Source of the DNA: Prunus persica | Taxonomy: Eukaryota; Streptophyta; Magnoliopsida; Rosales; Rosaceae | Assembly: GCF_000346465.2 (NCBI RefSeq) | Contig: NC_034012.1 | Span: 15,409,492 to 15,473,491 of the forward strand | Direction: 5' to 3' | Length of the DNA: 64,000 bases | Shown: positions 1-10,995 of the stretch, in pieces | Layout: each line of letters starts with the position of its first letter | How positions within the stretch are numbered: the stretch's first letter is position 1 | Program-made: the position numbers and the translations under genes | Notes under the pieces: generated by a model | What the model was told of the DNA's origin: nothing | The model's database searches: none | What the model saw: only the letters and a program-made list of their open reading frames with translations

Positions 1-456
1 TCCTGGCTGACGGTTTTTCTATTTTAATGCCACCGTCTGTGTGAGCTGATCCTATGGCGGTTTTGATTTTTCTTTTGTATTTTCTGAACAACTCCCTGTT
101 TCTTGCTCTTGAAAACGTGATTTGCGAAATCTTTTTAGAAGATGGTGTGTTGCTTTGGAGCAAAAAGTCTCTGATCATAGACGCCCCTTTGATTTTTCTT
201 TCTCGGCAGTGTTTTCAGAAACGTCCCTTCTCACATAAAAACTCTAGTTGGAATTGCTGACTTTCCAGAGAGGTGAGGTAGCCACGTGAATGTGTCTTTA
301 GTCTCTTGGGCTTGAGTTTAAACAATATTTTGTGGGCTGATCTTCAAAGGCCCAATATGACAGCTTTCTACGTTTTGGGTTTTTTGGGACTGGATAAGTA
401 TTTCACCACGGGCCTGTTTCTGGATCTCTTTGGTGTGTCAAATTTAGGCCCAAACA
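1..456 (-). repeat. Partial 3' LTR of the Tat element
   Basis: This stretch aligns by eye with about 8680-9205 of the right LTR (shared blocks include the ATGGCGGTTT, GTGCT/GATTTGGAGCAAAA and GGCCCAAACA regions). It ends in CA at 456, matching the end of the right LTR at 9205. Only the last third of the LTR is present because the rest lies before base 1. The G-rich minus-strand tract just inside it, around 463-480, is the likely polypurine tract and overlaps the end of the integrase reading frame. No host gene is seen here. Confidence 0.75.
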
Positions 457-536
457 CAACCTATATGCCCCCATTCCGAGGATCTGGTTAATCACAAAAG
501 GACCTTCCCACGTAGGTGACCATTTTCCATATCCAG

Positions 537-3500
537 CTATGTGCGCTCCAGCGGCAAAATTGCCTTCCAGACTATTTCTCCTTCTTCAAAACTCTTATCT
601 CTGACTCTTTTGTTGTATGCCTTTGACACAGCCTGTTTTCCTGCTAAGAGTTTGTTGAGGGTGTCAATCCTGCTTGCATCCAATTCTTCTAATTCAAGTA
701 GCATGGCTTGAGAGTAATCTTCTCCTGTGAGATCGTGCTGGTGAGCAATTCTAAGAGACTGGACTGCTATCTCCATGGGCAGAATTGCATCATGACCGTA
801 GGTCAGAGCATAGGGAGTCATGCCAGTTGCTTCCCTTTTTGAAGTTCTGTATGCCCACAAAGTTTCTGACAACTTCTCATGCCACTGCTTCGGATTCTTC
901 TCCAGCATCTTTCTGATGATATTGATAATCACCTTGTTACTTGATTCTGCCTGTCCATTAGCTTGAGCATAATAGGGGGTAGATTGAAGCAGTTTGAACT
1001 TGAATGTTTCTGCCATATCTAGCATATCCCTAGACATGAAAGAAGAACCCCTATCAGTTGTGATCGATTCTGGAATGCCGAATCTCTGTATGATCTGCTC
1101 TTCTATAAAGGTGATGATCTCTTGAGAAGTTGTGGTTTTGATTGGCTTGGCTTCTACCCATTTGGTGAAATAGTCTGTAGCAACAATGATAAAACAATGC
1201 TGCTGGCTGCTGGCTGGATAGATTTTGCCAATGAGATCCATTGCCCATCCCCTAAAAGGCCATGGTTTCACCACTGGATTCATGGGAACTGAAGGAGCCC
1301 GCTGGATTGGGCCGTGTCTTTGACAAGCTTCACATCCCTTGGAATAGTTGATGCAATCCTTCAACATGGTTGGCCAGAAGTAGCCATACCTTCTAATTAA
1401 CCAGCACATCTTTCTTCCTCCTTGGTGAGCCCCACAGACCCCTTCATGGGTTTCTCCCATGACTTTCATATATTCTGTCTTTCCGAGGCACCTTAATAGC
1501 ACCTCATCCTCACTTTTTCGGACCAAATCTTCATTCCACATGAGATAGTTTGTAGCCATGATTCTGACTCTTTTCTCAGAGGGTAGAGTGGGATACTGCA
1601 AGTAAGTCATGATCGGCTCCCTCCAATCGTCTTTAGTGATCAAGGCAGAATTGACTTCTATCTCCATTCCTCTAGTCAGAACTGACGGTAGACTTTTCCT
1701 TCCTATCTTGATGATCCTCTGGACGCAGTCTTCAAGCATTTGTATGCCTGATGCTACCTGAGCCAGTTCATTGGCTGCGAAGTTTTCTTCCCTTGGGATG
1801 TGTTCCCAAGTAGCTTCTCTAAATTCTGTTAGCAGATTTCTAGCTGCTACCAGATATACAGCCAGAGAAGGATTTAGACACTTGTATTCTCCAGCAATCT
1901 GTTTTAGGACAAGCATGGAATCTCCCAAGATTTCCACGGATTGAATTCCCAATTCTACCAACATCTCGAGCCCTATAATCAAAGCTTCATACTCGGCCCT
2001 GTTGTTGGTGCATTGGAAATCTAACTGGAAGGAATAGCAATGTCTGACCCCTAAGGGTTCTTCTAGCACAATCCCTGCTCCTGAAGCCTTGTCTGTCTTT
2101 GTTCCATCAAAATATAATTTCCACGGTATGAGATGAATCGAGTAGACTGGATGGTTAAGGCAAACGTGAGCTCTAGTTAGCAGATCTGCATTTGCTATGT
2201 CCAAAGAATCCATGTTTTCAATTTCCTCTCCCGGGTGTTCTGCCAAGAAATCTGCCACAGCTTGTCCTTTGACAGCTTTCTGGGGAACATACCTGAGGGT
2301 GAATTCTGTCAAAGCCAAAGTCCATTTCCCAATTCTGCCCCTCAGCATTGGTTTTGTTAGCATGTATTTGATTAGGTCTGTTTTGGCAATGATGTAAATA
2401 GTATGTGGCAGCATGTAGTGCCTGAGCTTTACAGCAGTGAAATATAAGGCCAGGCAAAGCCTTTCTATCGCGGAATACCTTCTTTCCACTTCTGTCAATG
2501 TTCTGCTTAGATAGTAGACTGCCTGTTCTTTCCCTTCTTTGTTATCTTGAGCTAGCAGACTTCCAATGGATACCTCTGATGCAGATACATAAAGCTTGAG
2601 GGGTCTGCCCCTTTTTGGTGGGGACAGAACTGGCGGATTTGAGAGGTAATGCTTTATTTCCTGGAAAGCCTGTTGGTGCTGTTCTTCCCATTTGAATGTC
2701 TATTCCTGCTTCAGTCTTAACAGGGAAGAAAAGGGTTGGATTTTTCCTGCAGAATTGGATATGAATCTCCTTAGAAAATTGATTTTTCCTAAGAGACTTT
2801 GAAGTTCTTTCTTGTTCCGAGGTGGTAGAGCTTCTATGATGGATTTTGCTTTATTTCTGTCAACCTCTATACCTCTCTGGTGGACCAAGAATCCTAAGAA
2901 ATTTCCTGCTTGGACTCCAAAAACGCATTTTTTGGGGTTCATTTTTAGTTTGTGCTGCCTCATTCTTAGGAACGCCTTTCTTAAGCCTGCCACGTGATTT
3001 CCTTCTTCAGGGGATTTAATCACCACGTCATCTATGTATACTTCCAAGGAATGTCCTATCATATCATGAAAAATAGAATTCATTGCCCTTTGGTAGGTGG
3101 CTCCCGCATTTCTCAAACCGAAAGGCATTACAGTATATTGGAAAGCACCTATATGTCCTGGACACATAAAGGCTGTCTTGTGGATGTCCTGTTCTGCCAT
3201 CATAATCTGGTTATAACCTGCATTGCCGTCCATGAAAGATAGCATCTGGTTGTGAGCGGCTCCATCCACTAGCATGTCTGCCATTGGCATAGGGTATTCG
3301 TCCTTGGGAGATGCTTCATTCAGATTTCTGTAATCCACACAAATTCTAACTGCCCCTGTTTTTCTTTTGAGAACAGGTACAATATTTTTTAACCAATCTG
3401 CATAGATGGCTGGCCTGATGAATCCTGCTTTGAGCAGCCTTTCTATCTCTTCTTTGACCTTCAGTTCTGTGTCCATAGACATTCTTCTTCTGGCCTGTTT

Positions 3501-3938
3501 AACTGGAAGGTAGCCATCTTTGATTGGCAGTTTGTGCTCTACTAACTGCCTGTCCAGCCCTGGCATCTCGTGGTAATGCCAAGCAAAACAGTCTCTGAAC
3601 TCCTGCAAAAGTGTCATGAGTTCAGACTTGAGTGGTTCCTTCAAAAGTGTGCTGATGAAAGTAGGCCTTGGATCTTCTTCTGTCCCTAAGTTTACTTCTT
3701 GCAGAGGGTCCTCCACTTCTGGCGGGGAGTCGTCTAGTGCTGCTGGTGCAAAATCTAATACTTCTTCCTGTAAAATTTCCTCCTCTTGTTCTTTTGTGCT
3801 TTCATGGGTGAATTCTGCCATATTGATGGCTGGATTCTGCATGAAAAGCCCCCTTGCTCCCCAGTATATCAACAATCTTTTTGTGATGGATCGGATTGTT
3901 GCAGCTCGATCCTTGTCTAGTTGATTGGGACTAAACAT
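537..3938 (-). pseudogene. pol: Tat-element pol: reverse transcriptase, RNase H, archaeal-type RNase H, integrase (broken)
   Basis: The upstream part (3938-2700) holds the reverse transcriptase, with VRICVDYRNLNEASPKDEYP and the catalytic YIDD box at about 3027-3038. It ends at a TAG (2700-2702) that is in frame with the rest, so a single nonsense change separates it from the Ty3 RNase H (about 2690-2230). Next comes a second RNase H (about 2125-1740; YFDG, NRAEYEA, GDSMLV). The integrase follows with an H-H-C-C zinc finger (about 1460-1320) and a D-D-E core (MDLIG, TTDRGSS, GQAESSNK). A one-base shift near 545 moves the terminal GKWSPTWEGPF block into another frame, which continues to about 457 and meets the LTR without the usual LKKYY-like tail. 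The ATG at 3938 overlaps the gag-protease stop (TGATG). It would replicate the element in cytoplasmic particles if intact. Confidence 0.9.
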
Positions 3939-6900
3939 CAAAATTCTGGAAGTTCAGCGCAGAAAGGTCTATTCCAATCCTCTAGAGAACTGGCTAAACC
4001 TTCTTCAATGAGTCTTTGGGCCGTAACACCATGTGGGCGGCCGTTCTGATTGACTCCAAGAAAAGTGAAAGGACCGAGGTCATCATGATAATACCTTGCT
4101 TCAAAGCACATGGCAGAGGGTAGGAATGGCCGTGGATCAGCCTCTATAATCTCCATGCAGCCTTCTTCATTCCATAGTGCTAACTGTTGGTGGAGGGTGG
4201 AAGGAACACAAAGGCTCTGGTGGATCCAATCCCTACCAAGCAGTGCATTGTAGGTGGTGGAAGTAGTGTCTATAACAAAGAATGCTATTTTCAATTCTTT
4301 ACTTCCGACTATGACATCCACGTCCAAGATGCCATATATTTTGGTGATGCCCCCAGCGAAGTTGGTGACGGTCAATCGTGTTGGAATCAGATCTTTCTCT
4401 GTCCTGCCCAATTTGGTCAGCATTCTGTGGGGTAATAGATTAATGGCTGCTCCTCCATCTACCATGATCTTGGAAATAGGAATACCCCCAAGATTTGCCG
4501 TTATAAACAAAGGTCTGAGGTGATTTGCCATTTCTCTGGTTGGCTTGGCGAACCAAGGTTGCTCTGTAGCTGGTTTATCGGCTGTTCTGCCTGTCCTGGA
4601 GATGTCTGCTTGTGGTTCTGGTGGCTCCTCTGCTTCTGCCAATCTACATTCAAAGCTTTCCTGAGAGAAAACATCTCCTTCCAGAGTGCTTTCTTGTCCT
4701 TCGGTAGCCCTGAATTTACCTGGTAGGATAAATACCATGTTAATTCCCAGATCACCCTGTAGGAGGTCTTCTAATTCTGCGCCAAAAGCTTCTGTCTCTG
4801 GGTCCAATTCTTCACCAAATTCCATTAATTCTTCCCCGTATTCTTCCGTCCAGTCATCCTGTTCTGCTACCTCGGGGGGCTCTTTCTGGTCATCTGCAGA
4901 AGGTTCATAGTCCAATTGCTCTTCTTCCTCTATGTAGTCGTCTTCTCCTTGTAACGGGGTAGACCCGGATATCTCTGGTATCTGCTCGGTGTCAGGACAG
5001 CTACTGGACGATGAGGCTATATGGGCAAGAGATCTGGCTGGTGGTTCTGTTTTCAGCAATTCCCCTGACTGGCAAGCTTTCTGTTCTGTCTGGGGAAGTG
5101 ATTCAGGATTTTTTCCTTTCCTGGCAGAACTGGGTTGTGAACGTACCTGCGTATTATCCTGGCTCTTAAGATATGTGCAGTATTGCCTCTGGATTCTTCT
5201 TTTCTGAGTTCTGGTCAGCTCCAGAGTTGGCCTACCATTTCTTCCTACGGAATACCATCTCCCTTCTATGATCGTCGCCAAGGGTTTTTCGTTTCCGGGT
5301 GTCTTGACTGGTATTTCCTTTCTGGGTTGCTCCATCCTCCTCTCGCTGTACTGTGTAGGCTTAAGACAACTCTTCTGCCTTGTTTTGTCTTGGGATGAGG
5401 TTCCAATCCTGTCAAAGACACTAGGTGTGGGCTGATTTTGTCTGTCTAGAACCACCTCTAGCTCTGTTTCACATTTGCACCTACTGCAAAGCACTATCCC
5501 AGCTGAGATGGTCGCTCTTGGTATTTGACTGGTCTCTCTTATGATTCTTCTGCCTCTGCTGCAGCCAGCATCTGTGATTGGCTGGGTTTTCCTCTGTTCT
5601 AGCCAATTTAAGTTGACCATATTGACTTGAGGTTGAGGAAAAGGATCCGTTATGACCGATGGTGGTTTTTCTGCCAGTTTAAGCCTTCCTGCCGTTATCC
5701 CTTCTTGTATCACGTCCCTGAAAACAACACAACTATTGGTAGAATGATTCCAAGAGTTGTGCCACCTGCAGTACTGTCTGCCCTTGAGTTCTTCCGGTTT
5801 TGGTATTCTGTGAGGCGTCTCTATTGCCTTCTGCAGTAGCATTTCGTCGAACAGGGCATCGACCTTGGTTAAGTCAAAAGAGTAAACCTTGTTTTGTGTT
5901 GGTTTATTTGGAACGAATCCTCCTATGAATGGTGGCGGCTTTTGGTCTTTAGGTGGCTTTGTGAGGGCTTTGCAACTAATGGGATGTTTTAGTTTTTCCA
6001 TTTCTGCCACTGAAACCTCTTTCTCCTCTGATTCTTCCGCATCTTCTTGTGATTCCACCTCGATCAGGTGGACTGAAGAAGAAGGGGTTTTATAGTATGT
6101 ACCTTTGGAGGAGTTCCTCCTTTGCTGTTCTTCCCTGAGTAACTTCTCATATTTGGATGCCTTATCGGCCAGTTCTGTCAGATCTCCGAACAATATCCCG
6201 TCGAACCGTTTCCTGAGAGAGATTTTAAGGGCGGCCTGGGCCATCTGGATGAAGTGTCTTTCTTCCATAGGGATTCGGCACTTCATCTTGAGCTTTCTGA
6301 ACCTGGTTATGAAATCTTGTGCCGGTTCATCTTCACTCTGCTTGAGGGCGGCTAGATCACTGATGGTGACTTCCGGCTGAATCCTGTAGTAGTAGTCGTG
6401 AAAGACATTTTCCATCTGTTCCCAGGTTTGAACAGAGTTAGCTGGCAGGCTGGTGTACCAGGTAAAAGCTTGTCCAGAGAGAGAGTTGCCGAAAAGCCTT
6501 AATTTCAGCAGAGGGTTATTCTCTATAGCTATGCATTGGACGGAGAACCTGCCTATATGTTCAACTGAAGAAGCATGGGGGTCTTCCCCATTGAACAAAG
6601 TGAAATTTGGCACTTTGAAACCTGGAGACAGCGGTATTTGATCAATATAGGCTGGGTATGGCTTCCTGTAAGTAGGCCTTTCTCCTCTCCTAGCCTCGGG
6701 TTCCATGATCTCTCTGATCATTCTTTGTAATGCCCCTATGTTATTCAAAGCATTGACTGGGGGAAGATTTTGTCCCTGTTCTGGCTGAACGTAATCAAAT
6801 CTGGGCTCTGCTCTGTGTGGTCTGGGTGGAAGTCCTTCCCTGTGTTCTTCCTGCTCTTCGACTTCTGGATGATTCCTCCAATTTGCCCCTGGTCTATTCC

Positions 6901-7549
6901 TGTCATGATTAGCAAAGAGGTTGTTCCCTCCTCGGCCTCTCCTCCCTCTTGCAAGTGGAGGGAATGGATTAGGGTCCATCCTTCTGGGTCTATATGGCAA
7001 TACTGCCGGTGGCTCAGGCAGAAGTGCCAAAGGTTGATCAAGCGGGGCCACATGATATGGAATGGGTTGAGGTTCTGGCTGGTTCTGAGCCAGTGCCGGG
7101 TTGTCTGGTTGGGCTGGGGCCTCATACTCTTGATTAGGAAAGGCTCTTTCCCTCGGACCAGCCTGAATTTCTCTGTGGTCTGGCACTCCAGCCATCTGTG
7201 CAACTAGGGGATTTTCCTGGTATGGCCATATTAGTCCTGGCGGAGGGCCATAAGGGAGATCCAACTGCTGGATTACAGGATCTGGGTTTGGGTTTCTGGC
7301 CATGGCGGATTCTCGGTCCTTCCGGAATTGTCTGTTCACCTACCATTGCATCATGGCTGTCATGTTATTGAGAGTATCCTGGCTCCTTTGTACTGTGATC
7401 TCTTGTCGGAGTACTGACTCCTGCACTTGATCCATCCTTTTGGAGCCAATCCTGGAACGTCTACTTCCTGTACTGCCGTGGGCAGAATGCCTAGCATCGC
7501 TTTCTTCTGACTCGAGGCCCTCCCTGAGGACCATCTTGTTTTTCTCCAT
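3938..7549 (-). pseudogene. gag-pro: Tat-element gag-protease, one in-frame stop near the start
   Basis: The likely start is the ATG at 7549-7547, 79 bases inside the PBS. After 69 codons a TAG (7340-7342) interrupts the frame, which then stays open for over 1,100 codons to the TGA at 3940-3938. Visible parts are a proline-rich N-terminal region, a capsid-type gag domain (LFNGEDPHASSVEHIGRF through LKISLRKRF, about 6590-6190), a degenerate zinc-knuckle-like segment (YCRWHNSWNHSTNSC, near 5760), a long acidic linker and an aspartic protease (IMVDGGAAINLL, about 4470-4435). DGG in place of DTG/DSG is usual in Tat elements. Gag would build the particle and the protease would mature it. The TGATG overlap with pol could allow termination-reinitiation or could be a decayed fused frame. 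Confidence 0.88.
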
Positions 7550-7627
7550 ATCTGGTGTGGGTTCTGACTAGATCTTCCGATATTTGTAAATCTGTGAATG
7601 ATTCCGTCAGAATATGTATACTGAGAA

Positions 7628-7645
7628 GTCCCACCGGGCGTGCCA
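7628..7645 (-). other. Primer-binding site of the Tat element
   Basis: On the minus strand, three bases after the LTR end, the sequence reads TGGCACGCCCGGTGGGAC. It begins with TGG, the complement of a tRNA CCA end, and continues as a plausible acceptor and T-stem complement. Its position fixes the inner LTR boundary at 7649. The exact primer tRNA was not identified. Confidence 0.75.
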
Positions 7646-7648
7646 AAT

Positions 7649-9205
7649 TGTTCACCCGTGTTCGTGTTTAACTCCTGATGTGGAAGGGCGAAGTTCCCCA
7701 CTGGCTTGAAGACCACTTGCTGGTCGACAAGTCAGCTTTCTTTGGTGTGTGAGCGTGCCACTGCTAGCAATGTAGATTCTAGCAGACTTATTTTGAAAGT
7801 GGATAACTTGCGCCTCAAGTTACTGGCTTCTAAAACAAAACGATTGTGAATTTGGGTGAGGAATATCTCCCAAGTAAGTTCTTTTCTTGCCTCAGACTGG
7901 TGAGGACTTTCATAATTTATCTCAGTATCAAATGGTTGTTCTGGCCAGAATGGATAATAATAAAGTACTATTTTCAGGCAGAACTCCCTTTTACAAAATT
8001 AAGCAGGGAGAAACCGACTCTAGAAAGGCAAAAAGATGGCTGAAACTCCATTTCTGCCTGGGTGGAAACTTCTAATCCGGGCTGGACTGGGCATGTCTAC
8101 GCTGGACTGTACTGTCGACAACTTTAGCTGCTTGGCTTCAGCTGTAAATCGATACCAAAGTTCAATTTTGGCAGAGCTTCAATCTACTTCAAGCCTTGGG
8201 AGACTTTTGAGCGGGCAGAACTGCGACTTCTTCAGTTTGAAGGGACAGAAGTGGCTATTCGTATTCAGCAAGCTGGAACTATGCTATAAAATTTGTTGAG
8301 GTTTTCATATTTGTGAAAACTCAAACTGTGTTTGTCTTGGCTGTTGCTAAACCAAACTTGTAACGAGAGGGATCTCACTTTCAGAGGACTTATTTTCTAA
8401 GTCTGAACTTCGGAATTCTGATCTAAAGCTGGTTTTCTTTGGATCCAAGTGAGCTTTTTCTTGTTTGTTTTTTTTGATTGATTGATGCATTGAGTGTCCT
8501 TTGTTCCTTTGCCTACTTTCGTTTTTATAAGAGACCCTCCTGGGGAGGTGATTTTTAATCCTAAATAATGGGCGGCAAAAAGATCTCTTATAATATAAAG
8601 TAAGAAGGATTTCTTATCAATCAAGACAGATAGGTTCTGAGCAGTCACCTCCTAAAGCAGTCCCTTCCCTGGTTTCCTGGGTGGCAGTTTCTAATTCAAA
8701 CCACCGCCACCATCTGTGTAGGCTTTTTATGGCGGTTTGGCTTTTTCTTTTATATTTTCTGAATGGTTCCCTATTTCCCGTTCTAATTTAGAAAGCGTGA
8801 TCCGTGAATCCCTGGGGGGGTGGTGCATCGATTTGGAGCAAAATCTTGAACATAGATGGGTTTTTTGATCTTCAATTGGCAGTGTTTCAGAGACGTCCCT
8901 TTCATATTTTTAAATTTCAGTCGATATTGCTGACTTTTCTAAAGCTGAGGCAATCACGTGGGTGTGTTTTTGATCCCTTGGGTCTGAACCTAATCAATAA
9001 TTCATGGGCTGATCTTTTGAATCCCATCTTGTCAGTTTCCTCTTTGGGCCTTTCTTTGGGCTGAAGCTTTGTTTTCAACATTCTTGGTGTGAAGCCCAAT
9101 CTGTCTGGATCCTATTTTGTTTTTCTCAAGTTTTCGGGCTGGGCAGGCAATTTCATCATGGGCTTGTCTCTTGATTTTGGGTGTGCCGAATTTTGGGCCC
9201 AAACA
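7649..9205 (-). repeat. 5' LTR of the Tat element (1557 bp)
   Basis: The boundaries are TGTTCACC at 7649 and AAACA at 9205, giving TGTT/AACA inverted ends. The inner edge lies three bases from the PBS. The outer edge is followed by ACTATATTATGCATG, which is continuous with the family-B LTR seen uninterrupted at 23828 and 38685. The LTR should contain the element's promoter and polyadenylation signals. Short open frames in it are not credible genes. Confidence 0.85.
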
Positions 9206-9999
9206 ACTATATTATGCATGATATTATTATTTGATTATTATTGATATTGGGTGTTTAAGTGTTGTTAATTATCATCATATTATTTTATTCATATTGACAT
9301 GATCATATGTTATCGGTGATGGCTGGAATTCTTGGGTTGATAAAGAAAGTAAGAAAAAGGGGGTAATGGGAAGGATCTTTTGTGTAGTTGAGTCTAACTC
9401 TTGGCAGGTACCAGGTCTCAAGGATCCCGCAGTGCACATGGTTTTCATTGGGTGATTCGGGACTAGCGACAGAGAGTTAGACAAGATGACTAACGAAATG
9501 GGAATTATGAGAAGATTGAAATGGGTGTTTGTTCATATAAATGGGCATTTGGGGCCAAGTGGTATAAGCATGGTATGGGACGTGCAGGTCTGCTTGTGCA
9601 GTCATATGAATTAACAGGAGTAGATGAAGAGCATTCATTCATGCATTATTATTAATAATGTGATATTTAGCTGTGTGATTACATGTCACTTAATTTAGTT
9701 AAATCAATCTACTGTGGTGAGGTCTCATGTCCCTACTGAGTGGTGGTTTCTCATCCCTCACCCTGTTTAATTTTTCAGATGAATTAGTGGGCATGACAAG
9801 GACTAAATCAGTTGAGGCTGAACTAGATGAGAGTGATAGAGCTTTATTTTTTTTAATTGTAAAGTTTTAAGATTTTGGGAGCTATTTTTATAAGAAAAGT
9901 TTATTTTATGTTTCGGCTTCTTTTTATTCTATTTTACCTTTTATTTTCTCATGCACTGGGCACGGGGTTTCCACTGACCCACGGGTCCGGGGCGTGACA
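9206..9999 (+). repeat. Family-B 3' LTR, right half, cut by the Tat element
   Basis: This matches 23826-24619 almost base for base (for example one C/T difference at 9426 versus 24046) and matches the B2 3' LTR less closely. It ends GGCGTGACA followed by AGGGT (10000-10004), the same right-hand target duplication as in B1 and B2. The first five bases, ACTAT, form the visible copy of the Tat element's target duplication. The left half of this LTR and the rest of the B element should lie before the window. Confidence 0.88.
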
Positions 10000-10004
10000 A
10001 GGGT

Positions 10005-10945
10005 TAATCGTTTTATTCGTTCTTGGACTTAGACCCGGTTTGCATTTGAGTACCTCAATTTCCAAAATCGTTCTCATATTCCTTTAACTTCACTTTTGTT
10101 AGGACAAATGGTCCAGCCATTAATTTTGTTAACTTTTTCTGTTAAATGCAGGGGCAAAATGGTATTTTTATATTAAAACCAAAAGAATAAATAAATAATC
10201 ACATCTTTAAAATAACAATAAAATCAAATCAAATAAAAAACCAACCAAAAAAAAATCGAGTTTGGGAAGAGTAGAAATCGGGATAGAGGGGGAGAGAGAG
10301 AGTTTAATTTTAATTTTTTATTCATATTTTAATCAATTTAATACAAAATGAGGAGAACTACCCCCCCTCTTCTTCTCTTTTTATTCACTACATGCCATGT
10401 AAAGAGAAGAACTAAATGAGGTTAGGTTATTAAAATTGGGTGAGCTAGGATTCTATTTTTTTTGGCTGGAAAAAAGAAGCCACCTGGGTTGCCAAACTAA
10501 AGGTACATCCGTGGGTAAGCTAGGATTTTATTTTTTTTTGGCTTGAAAAAAGAAGCCACCTGGGCTATAGCCCAGGTTTGCCAAACTAAAGGAAGGTCTG
10601 TGGGTGGGCTAGGATTTTATTTTTTTGGCTGGAAAAAAGAAGTAGGTTTGCCAAACTAAAGATCCGTCTCTGTTTCCACTTCAACCCATTTACAATCAAA
10701 CTATTTTATGACTAAAACACTTCACATTAATGATAATTTTATTAAACTAAAACACAGTTTTATGAGTCTACTTATGGAGAAAAACTTAGTTGCAATGAGA
10801 TAACACTATTTTGCTATCCTTATTTCATAAAAGTCTTTCTCCTACTTATGACTATGGTTGCAGCCTGCAATATTCTTAAAATAATAAAAAAATAAAAAAA
10901 ATAAAAAAAGTAGCTATTCTGAAGGACATTACCTCACTTTTGCTG
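10005..10945 (+). other. UGT85A copy 1 upstream region
   Basis: AT-rich single-copy-like promoter region between the LTR end and the TATA box. It contains an intron-like G-poor stretch, a short GA run near 10290 and the triple direct repeat listed separately. No open frame resembles a known protein. It is repeated nearly unchanged upstream of copies 2 (24625-25565) and 3 (39482-40422). Confidence 0.6.
10444..10661 (+). repeat. Three imperfect direct repeats upstream of UGT85A copy 1
   Basis: Three units start at 10444, 10519 and 10608. Each begins GCTAGGATT, has a T-run followed by GGCTGGAAAAAAGAAG, and ends GCCAAACTAAAG. They lie about 335-550 bases upstream of the start codon. The same block is at 25064-25281 and 39921-40138. 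A role in transcription is possible but not shown. Confidence 0.7.
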
Positions 10946-10952
10946 TATAAAT
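10946..10952 (+). promoter_or_regulatory. TATA box of UGT85A copy 1
   Basis: TATAAAT lies 44 bases before the ATG. The segment downstream (CTCTGCATTTGCAAGCACTG) is shared by all three genes and, slightly changed, by the broken UGT copies at 28065 and 48470. Confidence 0.6.
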
Positions 10953-10995
10953 ACTCTGCATTTGCAAGCACTGCAATGCACACACAAAAGCTAAG

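Larger units (their letters stand above)
1..9205 (-). mobile_element. Ty3/Gypsy LTR retrotransposon, Tat lineage, defective; 3' LTR runs off the window
   Basis: Read on the minus strand the order is LTR (9205-7649), primer-binding site, gag-protease, reverse transcriptase, RNase H, a second archaeal-type RNase H, integrase, LTR (456-1). The extra RNase H after the Ty3 RNase H, the protease motif VDGG and the tRNA-like PBS are known traits of the plant Tat clade (Ogre/Retand/Tat). The right LTR ends in CA at 9205 and is followed by ACTAT, which belongs to the interrupted family-B LTR. The matching left flank lies outside the window. Coding is broken by two in-frame TAG codons (7340-7342 and 2700-2702) and a frameshift near 545. 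The two LTRs differ at many positions, so the copy looks old. Confidence 0.9.

Noticed and set aside
7360..7716. 118-codon minus-strand frame before Tat gag
   Set aside because: It crosses the LTR boundary (7649) and the PBS and has no gag similarity.
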